Positions 11,398 through 24,935 of a stretch of 64,000 bases of DNA are shown here, piece after piece. Position 1 is the stretch's first letter; each line of letters starts with the position of its first letter. Source of the DNA: Capitulum mitella (Eukaryota > Arthropoda > Thecostraca > Pollicipedomorpha > Pollicipedidae); NCBI GenBank assembly GCA_030062745.1, contig CP099839.1:7053115-7117114 (forward strand), written 5' to 3'. The translations under genes were made by a program, and so were the position numbers. The notes beneath the pieces are model-generated. The model was not told where the DNA came from and made no database searches. It saw only the letters and a list, made by a program, of their open reading frames with translations.

Positions 11398-14385
11398 ACC
11401 TAGTCACACTCACTATGGCATACCACTCTTTGCCTTTTGGAGTATTGTTTAAGCGCATTTCAAATGTGATGAAATCCTTATACAAGTTAATGGGCTTTGC
11501 CAATGGTATAAAGCCAGTGAATAGGTCATAAACACATTTTCTCTACGTAAATCGAGGTGCCATGGTCTTGCCGTTGCCGGTTGGTCCCAGCAAAAGTGTG
11601 CAGTGGTTGCAAAACAGTAGCGAGAGGGATTAAGGTGCTCCCGGAGTTTTCATCAGTGGAATGCCAGTGCTCCTGGGTCAAAATTAGGAACGACGGCCAC
11701 ATCATCTTTAACAGTTTCCACCAAAGACAGCTATGTCTGATGCCGTCGGCTGTGAATGTCAGTGCACGTCTGACGGCGAAACAGCATTCTTGTTAGCTTA
11801 ATCCCAAATAAGACTTACACGATTTAATGGATTTGGAGTTAAGACGGGGTTGAGTGGTACCGCGAAACTGTGTGACTGCAATGATCTTTAGCTAATTCGC
11901 ATCTCTGCACAAGTCCATGACGCGAACAGCCGGCAAAGACAGCCATACAAAAACCTGGACAACACGTCGTAAAAGCAGAGCAGTCCATTGTGCCCTGTGG
12001 CCAAACTCCTTGCTGCAGCGCATCCTGGTGTCACCATTCCGTGTAACAACGTCGCAGCCGAGTTCACGGACTCAGTTCAGGCAGCAACCCTGGCCAGCGC
12101 CAACCGTCATAGGCTGAAGGAACTCCCACAGCCCCAGTGTTTCTTTCTGCTTGTACGAACTACTGCCGGTGTTTAACGAAACAGTAACATCGTTTTCGTA
12201 CGGTATTCGCCAACCACAGTGTGTATTTCTCTAAAGAGATAATTGTACTACTTGTACTTCCCTTGTATCAAGAGCATGCACCTGTGAGTTCAGTTCTGGT
12301 AGGTCGTGGGAAATGAAACAGCTTACGTGGCCGTTTTCTTAACTGAGGGGTTTCTCACGTACAGAGACGGTCCGCGCACCTCGCGCAGTCTGCCCGCAAA
12401 AACCAAACTGCCGTTCCCATTGACCCTTACAGAGAGCGTTCGCTCATACAGCATATAACTCAGTACTCGAACACCGGTCTCAGTCCATTTCTCAACCCGC
12501 AACCTCTCGGTGTGGTCAAGCACTCGTGTTGCGAACAGGATACAACATTTCCGACGTTTCCCACACGGTCCCCTCCGACAAGAACGACTGGCGTTCGGAT
12601 AGGGATCTCCCCGTCCTCCCTCCGTCCATGTGAAGCTCGTTAGAGTGTCGCCTATCAGGCTGTTCGGTGCGGACCAAAGAAGAATGCACGCGATGGCAGG
12701 TGTGGCATTTTCGGGCGGCACGTGCCGTACGCCGGCAGCTGCGCGGCGAGCAGTGCAGTGGTCATCAGTCCGTCGCGTATAGCCAGTGTCAGATGTCCTC
12801 CAGCGTATAAGTTTGTGCGCTTGCCATAAATATAGCGGAAGCGGGGTCACCAGGCCCAAGCAAATACGGCTAGATTGATTGCGGTTGTTGGCAATGACGT
12901 TACATCTCAGGTAAACAAAACAGTGCGAAACACTTTCTTCTAGACATGCAGAAACCATTTCGAAGCCATTTACTCAGCCAGTCGTATGCGCGACCTGAAG
13001 AAGGATGGCAAAGAAAGATAAATGTAATACAATATCCAGTGAAGAGTGACCAGGGTGTAAAAGTAAGAGGGATGTCTTATCTCGGAACACCGTCAGAGGC
13101 TGTACCAGCTAATCTTGTTTTTATATGCCGTTAAGCATTGTAGGGGTATCATGGGCGTCGCCAGAGCCAGAGATAAGGGCATTCCTTCCCATCTCATCTC
13201 CCCACACACCCAGCAGCTCTCATGTCATATCACGTTAAATTCATCGGTGACGCACTGAAACAAAATAAAAAGGCATACATACCTCCCCGATATCCGTTGT
13301 GGCTTAATATTCACTTTAGTATATTACATCTTAAAAGAATAAATGGGAAAGTGGTACTTCGTTCTCAATGAAAATGTCGCACCTCATACCAGTAATTAAG
13401 TTTGCTTAATTTTCTCAACGTAGAACGTAATTTTAATTTGTTGGAATGGCATGCCTCGGATCACGGTTATTTAATTGTGAACGTCGTTGTTCCAAGACTA
13501 ATGACAAAGCACCCTGAGGATTAAATGTGCCTGAAGAATGCGTTTTTCTGTCCGAGTTTATGTTCCTTTTACAAGATTCCATTCAACAGTCTGAAAAATA
13601 AGCATAAAAGCACACACAAGATTTCTGTGACGTAGGGACAATACCGACGATAATACAGTTCCCAAATATTCATGAAGTTTAAGCAGGGGTGTGGCTAAGG
13701 GGGACAAGGGGACCATGGACAACTGGGATCGAAATTTGTGATTTTTTTTACGCACCAAAATAAAAACATACAAATCTTTCCGGAACCTGAAAAGTGTCCG
13801 CAGGCGAAAGAGATTTCAGTTTTGAAGGGGGTTAGGTTTGACCTGGCTCTCTCTTCGGAGAAATCCTAGGCACACCCAATGAGCTTGAGCCGTTTCCTGA
13901 AATATGTCTAATCAGGGGTCGCGAAAAACAAGGAGTAACGGTTTAAATATCAGTGTTGCTGGCAATCTTTCTATAGTAAGTGAACTAATTATTCCTTTTA
14001 TAGGCGGATTCAGATTATTGCATCTTAAGGCCGCATATGAATAAGCACCACGCGATACGAGAACTTAATGATTGTTTCATACTTGACAAATTGCTGCAGA
14101 TTGCTGACAGTCTTTTCACGATGGACAAATTATAGCGGCATATAAGGGTGGCGGGTAATATATTGCAGTTGTTGCTTGTCATTCGCATTTCTCGGCCAAC
14201 GCCTGAAACTTATGAATTGGTCGTAATGTGTCAAGTCTGGACATCGTTTATGGGCGATGACAAGGTGTAAAGGGCATAAAACAGCCATAAACGTCTCTTT
14301 ATTGTCCGGCCACCCATCAGCTGAGGAAATCTGCGCACGTGAAGCGATGCATTTGCAACAATTTGGGTGCAGAGATGAGCGATTA
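11398..14385. other. Largely unannotated interval
   Basis: Apart from the open frame at 12,323-12,958 nothing is recognisable. The interval is AT-leaning from 13,200 to 14,230. Confidence 0.4.
12323..12958 (-). other. Unassigned 211-codon open frame, possible LINE reverse-transcriptase relic
   Basis: This is the longest open frame outside a CpG island or a known repeat. It has an ATG at 12,958. The C-terminal 60 residues contain RVNGNGSLVF followed by RLREVRGPSLY, about 20 residues after a YMLYE motif. That order loosely resembles the region of non-LTR reverse transcriptases where a short helix leads to VNG and then an RQGCPLS-type motif. The QGC part would be deleted, and the catalytic YADD region is not visible. 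The N-terminal 130 residues look like nothing in particular. A chance frame is at least as likely. Confidence 0.2.
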
Positions 14386-15010
14386 GGTTACCCGCGCGGC
14401 AGCATTTCCCGCACCCGGAAGTGCCACGGGAAGTTTTCCCGCAGTCCGCTCGTGCAGTTAAGCACGGGGCCCAACTCCTCTGGCTTTGCTCACCTTCTGC
14501 GTGTTCCCGTGGCCGCCGCCGAACCAGCCCCATTCACGCGCTCCCACCTGACTGGGAAAGACGTCGTAAAATAATCGTAAAACTGTCGCCGACAGCCGAG
14601 GGGGCGGAGTCGACGCTCCCTTCTGGCCGCTCGACCAATCAGCGGCCGTCGCGCGCGAGCGGCGCGCTGACGTCACCGGGCCGCGCCGGCCGCGTGATTG
14701 CAATAGAATGCGGTGATGAGACAGTGGTGAGTGACAAAGTGTCGCCGCTGACATGATATGAAGGCTTCCATTACACTCTGGCGGCGGCCGGCGGCGCGCA
14801 CACGCGGCCCACAAAAACGGAGGCGAGCGGCTTGATCCGGCACGTGCCCGACGCCGCCGCGGCTGGCAGTGATTGAGTGCGGCGTGGTGCGGCGCAGGCG
14901 GCGAAATCGGCCCGCAGCGGCGCGGACACCGGCCGGCCGCTCAGCGGCGAGAGGTGGCCGGGACGACGGTACAGTGGTGACGCTCTGGGCTGCGTCCAGT
15001 CGTGGTGAAC
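14386..15010. promoter_or_regulatory. CpG island 2 with promoter architecture
   Basis: Dense CpG from about 14,390 to 15,010. It includes a cluster of classical proximal promoter elements at 14,600-14,676 (separate entry) and a GGCGGCGG-rich downstream part. Sequence after 15,010 turns T-rich. A CTACTG/GTAATC junction near 15,114 could be a 5' splice site of an untranslated first exon, but nothing confirms this. Confidence 0.55.
14601..14675. promoter_or_regulatory. GC box, CCAAT box and CRE cluster
   Basis: An Sp1-type GC box, GGGGCGGAGT, lies at 14,601-14,610. A CCAAT box in the extended form ACCAATCAGC has its core at 14,635-14,639. A full palindromic cAMP response element, TGACGTCA, lies at 14,668-14,675. 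Three classical elements within 75 bp inside a CpG island make this the best promoter candidate in the window. CCAAT orientation suggests transcription to the right, but such islands are often bidirectional. Confidence 0.5.
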
Positions 15011-17219
15011 GTTGATGAGGAATGCAGCACTACTGAGGGGTGCTCCAATCCGTCAAGAGTGGTTCTGTCGCGGCGGCAACATTCTTTGCACATCTGCGTT
15101 CCCGCTGTCTACTGGTAATCTCTTACCGTTGTCTGGAAAGGGAGGGTCTTTTTTGCTTTGTTTTTTTGTGTCTTGCTTTAAATACTTCGTTTCGTTGTGT
15201 GCATTTTGTTCCGTTTTGGTGGCGAGTCGCGTCGCGAAGACGGGATATCTCCAGAATAACGGGAAAGTTTTTGATATTTGATTTCCAGACAGCTCTGCAC
15301 ATCTTACACGAAATATTTACAGCCTGCGGAGGTGGAGGGACTCCTCTGCCTTTGCGCTCTCACCATTCCTGGCGCCGTCGGTAGGTCAGTTAACCACCCA
15401 CGTGCTACACTTGAAATGATCTTCCACTTCCTGGAAGATCGTTAAACATTTACAGTGCTCAGTGCATTCGGCTCTGCCTCCAATATAGTTTTATGCGGTG
15501 GAAACAGTGTTTATGTGGTGCTTGGATCACTTCGGAAGTAAAAACGAATGTGTTACGGGCAGCTTTCATTTTGACCGTGTCCTGTGCACATAAATTTCTG
15601 AGTCAAGCGGAGAGGAAAACAAAACGGGCTTTTTGGCCCGAATTCCTGCTCTTAACTCCCGACCCTTAAAAGGAGAACCCCATGAGCGCAGCGTAGACAC
15701 CTGGCGGACGTCTTTATAAATGTATTTGATTATTTTACTCCCACTGCATTATTCAGGCTCTTGCATGGGTCATCGCACAATCTACCAAATGTCGTGACTG
15801 TGTGGGACATCAGTACATTCATCCAATAACCTATGCATGCATGTACAAATCAAGTCGCTACGTGCACCGCTCCCTGGAAGGAGCCTCTGATCATCAAAGC
15901 GACACGTCAGAAGTAAATGGAGTGAATCATTTGATGTGATATATGTGTTAAGGGTCGCCGGTTCGTAATTCTCCACAGAAGCTGGACAATGAAATTGCAC
16001 CTATCTACTCCGACCAGCTGTGATATACATTCAATTTTAAGGATTCCGTTTACTTCCGACAATCGGTGACGCCTGTAAAAAAACCTCACCGTTGAGTTTT
16101 GATTCGCTTGGTTCTGCGCTCACCGGAGTAAACGCTCAGTGACTTCGTGATACCACAAGAAAGCACCTTACAGCTACCGCCTGAAACATTCTGTTCCGCA
16201 AGACTCCAGGATGAATTAAATGGATCGAAGCTAACACTAATCTGCGCCTTGCGCATTGCATTTGCTCGTAAGCAAAACTAAAAACACATTACGATTGTTT
16301 TTGCGGCAAGACAAATTCTTCATCTTACGATCCATTCAAAAAAAAAACGTCGGGTAACTTAAGTCTGAGAAAGCGCCCATTTATCGAACACCAAACGAAT
16401 ATTAACAAGAAGAAACCATCGGGTTCCGTTGTCTCCACGCCGCATCACGTCGAACTGACAAAGATACGTGAATACATTGTGGATATAATGAATTGACTTT
16501 GAAACTGGAGCTTACGGAAGAGAACTGCAGGACCACAGGAACAATAAATGAACTCCGATACTACTCGTTGCCATTTATTCTCATGCATCCTATTCTGTTT
16601 ACAGCTAGTAAGAAGTCGACTATTTCGTAACAGGTAGATCATCATTAGGTTTTATCTTAAAGGTCCAAGACAGTACGCACGATGTTCCTTCGCACAAAAT
16701 GTTACATACATCATCTCAACACCAGTTCCTGCACGAACACAAGTACAGTTATCTTATCAATGTAATGTGATCAATGACACCATCATTCCCAAACTGTATT
16801 AAGACAAATTGCATTCATTATTCCCTCATCTACGCCCCTCCATTTAACTGTCTTTCAAAGATTATCTGAGCATTAGCATTTGGCCAAATGGCGAGGAAAG
16901 ATAAGGTCGCTGCATTTCTTTTAAGATAGGATATCTGTTGATGTCTGGACACGATTTCTACAGTAAAAAAAAAAATGCACTGGGTTTTTAGCATATGTAC
17001 ACAACATGGGGGCGTGAAAAATGAAATGTATTGTCGTCAAAGCCCATAATGAACTCCGAACGTTTGAGAAGCATTGTTACACATCACACAGCTGATTAGT
17101 GTCATGTACTACCATGCCCGTTCATCCTTGGAAAAGACAGAAACGGTTATCCGGCGAATCTACCCGTAATACGTCAAGCACCTCACCCCTACACAGCGAA
17201 TGACAATATAACTGCTAAG
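15011..17219. other. No supported gene
   Basis: T-rich just after the island, then AT-leaning throughout. A small perfect 9-bp-arm hairpin lies at 15,418-15,440 (GATCTTCCA and its complement around 5 nt). No conserved coding frame was seen. Confidence 0.4.
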
Positions 17220-18535
17220 AACACCCGGCCAGGAACCGAGCAACAAGATACCAGTAGCACGCGGCGCTACTGTAACCCCGGCGGCAGGTGATTATTTCGC
17301 GGCCTGTCCGGCGGTCCGGTCCGGCCGGCCAGTCCGGTAGCCGTGACAGCCGTCGGTAATCCTCGGCAGTCGTTCCCCAAATCGGGCCAGAAATCAATGT
17401 CCGCGTGCGGCGGCCGTCGCAGGCCCCACACACGGCGGCGCCCGCTGGACCGGCCCCCAGACGCCGCGCCGCCGGCTGATAAATTATGCCCGACGTTGTC
17501 GGCGGCCCGAGTGGGCGACAGAACAGCGGCGGACGCGTGTTTTTCAGGGCGGGCCGCGGAGGCCGGAGCCGGACGCCGGACCCGAGGCGGCCAGAGGCAC
17601 CGGCGGCGTCCTGGACGCCACTCCGAGGCGGTCTGACGGACATGGACGCCGCCGCCGTCACTGCGGCGGCGTCCCGCCGGAGGGCGAGCGGGACGGTCGT
17701 GGAGTTCGTATCGGCGGGCTTAACTGCGGCCGTGATAACACTGCGATGGCGCTGTATCATACGGCGATCATCACGGGCAGAACGTGAAGCACATGGACTC
17801 CTCCTAAGTGCGCCGGATGAAAGCAGCGATTAAGGAAAACACGGGCGAAATATAACTGAACATGGACACGCGGCTCCGATACCCGCCAATCGGCCCGATC
17901 TCGGCTGGAACCGCCCTCTCGGTCCGGATCTCAGACCCGTCCGCGAACAACCGCCGCCCGCCGCGGACGGCTCCGGGCCGGCGCTGGCGCCGACAGCTCC
18001 GGAGCCAGCACCACGGCTCGCCACGCCAGACTCCGGAGCCACAGGAGCTCGGCTGGCCGAGACAGCGGCAGCCGAGCGTGCTGACGGCGCCTTCCAAACA
18101 CCTCCCGCAGTGACGGGCGGTGGTCGCGGCCGGCCGATTTTTGAGTCTGGACGGCGCGGGCGAGAACGCCCTCGGAGCAGCAGCCGGAGACGGCCGCCGC
18201 CAGCCGCGTTCAGCGCCGTCAGCGCCTCGCCGGTGGCCGCTAAGGAGCCCGGCGGATATGTAGGACACGGCGGGCGGCACTTTTTACGCCAGCGCGCCGT
18301 GAATGCCAATAAAAGCACGTGCCAGATGGCATCTGGCCACCTCTGAGCGGCGAGGCCGGCCGGCGGCAGTCCGGACCCAGGGTCAGTAAGCGTTGCGTTG
18401 TCAGCGGACTGACGAAACAGCCACCCACAGACGGGCACGCAGCGACGAACGTCGGCCAGCTGGGAGTCCGGCCGAATTGTTGAAGACGGCCTACGGTTAC
18501 GAGGGATGACCCGGTGCCAGAACCCCTCCCGCTTT
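17220..18535. promoter_or_regulatory. CpG island 3 (about 1.3 kb)
   Basis: A long GC-rich block with many GCCGGCCG and GGCGGC runs, dipping only around 17,700-17,870. Overlapping open frames of up to 202 codons occur on both strands and none has non-compositional content. Short AT motifs such as GATAAATTATG (17,479) and CAATAAAAG (18,307) stand out in the GC background and resemble homeodomain or Cdx-type cores. No TATA/CCAAT pair was found. Confidence 0.55.
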
Positions 18536-21500
18536 TAACTTGCAAATACAGAAAAGTAATATGGCAAACTTACATCAAACTAGGTGTACTTGGGAAGATC
18601 GCAGGAGTTGTTAATCAGCTGAGCTGATACTCAGGAGTTGTTACTCTGATGAGCGTCGTCATTGCATTGCCAATGCGGATATCTTTTTGCACCTATCTCA
18701 TCATCTAGATTTATCCCACCAGCCACACCATTAAACAGCATTATAATTTGTGCCTCAGTGGCGTCTGGCCTAAGGCGCTGATCACAAAATGAGGACTTTG
18801 GCGAAGTTGTAAGATGTTTCAGTATCACTGACCCTGAGGTGCATATAACTACTAAACTCGAACGTCATGCACATCAAAGAAAAGAGAACGAAAAAAACTG
18901 AGTGTTTGTCACATTAAATGCATAGGTTCACTGAACCGTCCAAGCATTTTTCCATCGCAGACAATCGGCTGCATATCCGGGACTGATTCCAACGTTGCCA
19001 GATGTCTCTGGGGACCGAATTGGTAATCCCTCAATCCGCAGGTCTTAAATGAGCTCAGGAAGATAGATCCTCCTCGGAACTTGTTTAGCCAAGTTCGTTT
19101 GTCATGGTCACCATCGTTATAGTCTTCAGGCGGAGCTAGGTCTCACTGACAACCTGTCGGCACCCTTTACATCACCCAAGAAACGGATATGTCGTTAAAA
19201 AGAAAGACGTTCGTGTGCAGTTGGCAGCTGAGCATTACTCTCGATAGGCGATTTTCGCGGAAAGGGAAGCGTGTCGGACTTTTTCCTCACTACAGAAGCG
19301 CCGCAATGGCCAATTAGGTCCGGCGCCCGATACTAATCTGATCGGTTCATCGCGTGAAAACGGCCATATTTCATGATCGGTTTCATGGAACGGCCGAGCG
19401 GGGAGCGCGGTGCACCTTGCAAAGCTGATCTCGTGGCGCGAGCGTCTGTGCATGCTGTCTGCTGGTGAAAAGGACTGCTTTGAGCTGTTTGTCGCCCGTC
19501 CTTTCTCTGTAACACTCTTGTGTAATAATTTCAGTTAAGAGTCGCACCGATGGTCCGATTGCTTGTCATTTTCATTCTTCTACTACCGCAAAAGACACCT
19601 AAAATCACTACGCACCAGAGAACAATTTGCTATTTACGCAAGTTTTTCAACGTAGTCAATGCCTATTATGGCGAAAATCATCGCTAAAATGATGGAGACT
19701 GTTGTCAGAGAATACTTGTTCGCAGGCCATGGCAGCGTATCCCGAGTTGCATGGCAATAAGACATCTAGGTACGATTTTTCTCCTTGCATATAACACGTA
19801 CATCAAAGACAATGTTTTATACTTGACATTTATGTACTAGGAGATCTAACAGCTCACACTGAGAATTTCACCAAGAATGACCATTGTTCTCACTCGTATG
19901 CCGTCGTCTACAAAGCCTGAATGGAAGCAGTAAACCCCCATTCAAAACGTTTTAACACCTTCGGTCAAATGAAGAGAAGGCTCAGGCAGACAGCCTGATA
20001 AAATTGCCACCATAAAATGTTCGGCAGACCGCTTTGATGCCATCCTACCCATGGGGTTCGTCGGGTAAAGGGTAATTTTATCCGATACGGTTTTTCCAGC
20101 TATGGTTCTAGCTATTGTTCGGCAGATCGAGCAGTTTGGTTTCCTGTCATCAGTACTCGATGACGCTCATTTATGTTTATAATTGTTACCACGCCGAACA
20201 ACCTCACTGTTAATTACAAACGAAGGTCCAGACTTAACCCATTTCGAAGTTTTCCCCACAACGTCATTCGATGTTTTATTACGTAATTGGACTGAAAGTA
20301 ATTGTGCGGCAATCGTCGGCTTCCTGTCAAGAGCCGCACCGGAGATAATTACTGCGGGACTTGGACGCAGAACGCTGAAGCAGTTTGCCACCAGCTGGAG
20401 TAGGAGCCACGTGTCCTTCCACAATGACAATGATTTCCGGCATTCTTCAAAAGCCACAAACACGGCTTACATAACAACTTAAAGACATCACCCAAGTTCT
20501 GAAAAACGGCTCCGCCTTTAGGAATTTAGCATTGCGCAAGAAAACATTTAAAAATTCGGGTTCATGTAATTTACAAATATGTTGGGATATGTTTTGTTCG
20601 GGAGGCCTAATGTATACTGCATGGGTTGTTCAAACGAAACTTCCGCCACCGGATGGTTCTGCCTGCCAAAACCTCAAATTACTATGAATATAACAGGATA
20701 TGTCTTGCACATCTACTCAACTGGTACTTTTAACTCTAATTATTATTCATTCAACTCTAATCCCACGCCTTCGGGCAAATACAAGGCAACTGCGGGGCAT
20801 GGATGATCAGCTGCCGAGACAAACTACTTCCAGGTCCTTCTAAAATTATCAGAAGAAGATCAGACGAAAATTATCGAGAGTAGGTGCTCTAAACAGACAA
20901 GTAGCACTAGATAAGCGAGATAAACTCCATTTTTAAGCATGTCCATTTTGATACATTTCTGGGCCTGAATTTTGTCCGGCTCGAAGCGTTCAAGTTTTTT
21001 TTCAATATACCTCAACTATAAAAGTCGCGCACTGCTGATATGAAATTAGCGGTAAAATAAATAAGAACAGAATATTCTAGATATTAGTCGTAGCGAGATA
21101 CTAGTGGTATATAATTATGACTATTTGTAATCCACGTTACGCACATGTTTGCCGATACCCTTGTCTAGAGAGCCATACTTAAAAGTTCTGCTCAACAAAA
21201 GTTTGACTGACGCCCAGCGCCATCTAGTCTTATCTCCCCATTGGCTGGAATCAAATGAAAATTGGTTGCTATTTGGACCATATGTGAGCTTTTTTCCAAA
21301 TGTGAGTTTTGTTTCCAACGGTGTTCTTTTGACCGCTTTTTGAATTCCGTGTGATCTTTCTAGGGGTTGCATGTTAATACCTTAGCAGTTAATGGAAAGT
21401 GCACTAGGACCGTATTCTTGAGGACAGTGAAACGAGTGCTTGGATGTGACTCATTTTAACACCATGTGGTATTCTCTCATGGCATAATGACATAAAAGAC

Positions 21501-22094
21501 CCCATATTCTGTCTTGGGTTCCAACGACTGCAGTGTATCTTGCTAGAAGAAAAGACATAGGAACCTCCATAACACAGGCCATCGGGAGAATCAACAGATT
21601 TTAAGAACCCAAGGCTAAGGAACAATTATAAGAGTGAAACTATTGCCAACGTCGTTTCTCCGATCGGTAACGATGTCATGTCTGTGTCCGAAACTATAGC
21701 GTTATAGGACACTCCCGGGCTCAACCGATGCCTGACGGCGGACAGAAGAACACAGAGTGAAATACTGTGCAGATCAGAAAGCAACCGATGCATTCGAATT
21801 TATGAGCTACCATGACCTCTCGAATCGTATTGATCTGTTAAAAAGTCGCAACGTAATAATTTTTACATTCTCTGATGGCCATGCAGATTGCGGAAATCTG
21901 ATGGCTTCACATGATATGAGCTCACCGTTATTCGGGGGACGAGTTTTTGTTATTTCGCATTGGTACCACGAAACGGAGTAAGCGAATGGGAACGAACAGG
22001 CAAGTTTCCGTTCTAACTAAATTCGTCCGGTGTCCAGGCTGGCTCGGAGGCACATTTGGACGGCATGCGTCTCTGATCTTCCGTATACGGGACC
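18536..22094. other. No supported feature
   Basis: AT-leaning. Paired opposite-strand frames at 20,167-20,482 (98 and 99 codons) mirror each other and have no recognisable motif. No repeat copy of anything elsewhere in the window was seen. Confidence 0.4.
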
Positions 22095-22830
22095 TGATTC
22101 CTTTCAGACCGACAGGCCTAATTACACGAGGCCCCCGGCGTCCGGCGGCCATCAGACGTCCACGGAGCTGTCGTTAGCGCGGCCACTGCTCTGCGTACTG
22201 GCCGTCGCAGCGGTACGGACGCACTTAGCGGCGGCGGCCGCCCGGCGCATGCGCAGAACGCGCCCGACGCCGCCCGGGGCGACCGCGACCGGTCCCCGCC
22301 GAAAATAAATCATTGTCAGATCTATAAAACAGATTCTGGAGTCACAACACAACAGTAATTACTCTAATGGATGCGATAGATTAAATTTATGATCACAGCG
22401 GCCGAAAACAAGTATGCAGCCGGGATCGCAGGCGCGGCCGGCAGTTGCGCGCGCGCTATCTGTCCGACTTTGTCGGTGCCGCGCGCCGGTGCGTGGCCGC
22501 ATTCCCGCTCTGGCGGCGGCCTCTCAGCCGAGCGCGCTGCCGCCGGATAGCCGGGCTAATGGCTCCGGTAATTGGCGCGTCTGTCCGAGGCCTGTTCGGT
22601 TACGACGCGCGCGCGCCTCCCGTGCGGGCCGCCGCCCGGCGGAAGTGATGTCGGCGCGAGGCCTGAACGCGGCGCAGGTATGTGGAGCGGACTCCGTGCT
22701 CGGCCTGTGTGCCGCCACCTGCCACGGGAGTCGGGGAGGTGTTGGATTGCTATTTGCCGTCTGTGCGGGTGATGTCATCGTCCGCTTCGGAGCGTCCGCA
22801 TGCTCAGCTCTAAGTGCATCGAAGTCGTTT
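22095..22830. promoter_or_regulatory. CpG island 4
   Basis: Two CpG-dense blocks (22,120-22,305 and 22,400-22,700) flank an AT segment with AAATAAATCATTG and TCTATAAAAC (about 22,303-22,330). The second is TATA-like. Open frames up to 145 codons on both strands are composition artefacts. The TATA-like site lies between the GC blocks, consistent with a core promoter but not proof of one. Confidence 0.5.
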
Positions 22831-24186
22831 GATGATATTCTGATTGGATAGGGACTTTTAGCCAGCAGGATCGTCCCGGATACGGCTTGGTCCATTCGAC
22901 TGAGACATGGAAGAGACTGAACCGCGGCTGGAAGTATCCATGACTCACTTCTGATCACAAGATTTCGGATGCATGTCTTTGCCGTATGCTACGTATCGAA
23001 TGGGGATGCGGATCTATATATGCATGACATGGGCAAAGAACACGGATGTGCGGCAAAAGAATTACTCTGTAGCTGAACCCGTCGAGGGAGGAAGGGGTCT
23101 CGCGGAAACGATATCAATGCCTAAACTGGCAAATGTCCAACAATCATCACGCACACCTCCCGTACGGGCATGTCTGTCGAAAACCACAGACTTCATGCCT
23201 GGTTTTGGGAGCTGTGTTGTAAATGACATGAGGCTCACTGGTGGCACTGAAATGCTTGCAGGCGGCGTCAGCGTCATCGTCTCATCGTTTTCCAACACGG
23301 CATTCACAGGAGCATACCGAAAGGCATAAAAAACCACTCGCCCTTGAGAATCATTTGCATGTCCTCAAGCATGCACAAAACTGCCGGCGCTTTTGGTGTT
23401 GTAAATACAACCAAATACTCCTAAAATGTAGTATTAGGCTATGGCAGTGTACAGAAATAGCGGATCTAAAATTGCTCTTCGCATCACAAATAATTTGAAT
23501 GCGGTTCCAGCACTGTCTGCACAGACGCGTCATTACGGCTCCGATGTCGAATTATTATTTGAGTAGAAATCCAAACAAACTTTCTTTGCTGAGAAAAACG
23601 TATAAAGTAGTCATTGCGTTTTTTTAGGCTAGAGTATAACATATCATAAATATGATGTTTTATGCTCTATGTTAATGCATTTATATCCTGTATGTTTCTT
23701 TTTGCCGAGTTCTAAATCAGGCTTGGGTTTTGTTTCTGGATCCAAATATACCAGGATTCGCACAACCAATACGTTTTGTATGTACAGTCTGAAAGCCAAG
23801 AGCAGGGCACCTTATGAGTTAGGTAGCACGACATCATTTCAGCTAATTTTACCCACGCAGCACCGCGACGTTTGTGTTACGTTTCTGGAAGTTCAGTTCT
23901 GTCTTCGCGGGCCCAACGCCAAGCGTCGCCAGCACTTAATCTGAATCAGACACGCTTTTTTCTTGTCATACCAGCGATAGACACGCTTCATTCATGTTTG
24001 CGCCATCCTAAAAATCAATCTCTGGGACTGCTTGTTTGCAGTCTGTTAGGATGCTGATGTGGCATCACAGTTTCGTTTCGCCACAAATGACGCTTAAAAC
24101 TTTCCCTGTCACACAAAAAAGTGTTATAGATAAGGAGCATTTGTTGCGTTAACAAACTCCACGCGCTTTTTTGTTCGTGGAGGGTG
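22831..24186. other. No supported feature
   Basis: A 118-codon frame at 22,973-23,329 is mirrored by an opposite-strand frame and is unrecognised. Otherwise featureless. Confidence 0.4.
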
Positions 24187-24305
24187 CGTTTTACCGGCTT
24201 TGAGCAACGCATGTCACTTTTCTTTCGTTGCTGTGTCGTGGAGGCGTTTGGTACGTTTTACCGGCTTCGAGCAAAGCATGTCGCTTTTCTTTCGCTGCTG
24301 TATCT
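24187..24305. repeat. 67-bp tandem duplication
   Basis: CGTTTTACCGGCTT starts at 24,187 and again at 24,254. The following roughly 37 bp, including GCATGTC, CTTTTCTTTCG and TGCTGT, also match with a few substitutions. About 1.8 copies. No function is visible. Confidence 0.8.
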
Positions 24306-24935
24306 AAATGGTCACAACCTTGCCACTGAACTAAACCACAACTAACCCCAGCGTTCCCCCACTCATCCCCAACTTTCAAAGTAGCGTGCATTTTACTCAT
24401 TTTGCGGATAAATCAGATATGTCTTCATGTTAGTGTCTTCGACAAACATTAGCTGAAACCTTTCACAATACCCATGTAGGATTGTGATACACGTAGCAGC
24501 ATATTTAATACTGTTCAGTAGTATCATATCTGAATGGCTTATTTTCGATTAGCTTATTGGTTATCTAAATTATTAAAAAAACAATTAGACATTACTTTAT
24601 TTGCTTTCGTGTCACATGTAAATGTCGGTCAGGCTGGTAAAATTAAGTTCCAGTTTTCTAAAACTTGACGAATCAGAGCCAATGTCAACCTTCCACCTTT
24701 GTCTTACTTAGGAAAATGGTAGTGTTGAAAACTTTTGGAGAGACGGAAATCGATGCATATATACCTACTCCTGGCTGCTTGCAGTTTGTACCTATTCATT
24801 CGTTTGATAGATGCGGCTACAAGGCGGGCAAATTTCAAACGGCAGAAAAAGTGGCATTCGATGTGGACATAAATGCTCAGTCAACAAAGCATTCACTTTG
24901 AACCCGCGCCCGACTGTCGGTCGGCGCCATGCATG
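24306..24935. other. No supported feature
   Basis: AT-rich. The segment 24,900-24,935 contains another CCCGACTG, at about 24,909, just outside the terminus of the next element, and may be a duplicated end. Confidence 0.4.

Noticed and set aside
17830-18438. 202-codon minus frame in island 3
   Set aside because: GC-rich DNA has few stop codons; several overlapping frames are equally long and none has a motif.
18640-18680. CTGATGAG resembling a hammerhead ribozyme core
   Set aside because: The required GAAA and cleavage-site stem are not present at suitable distances.
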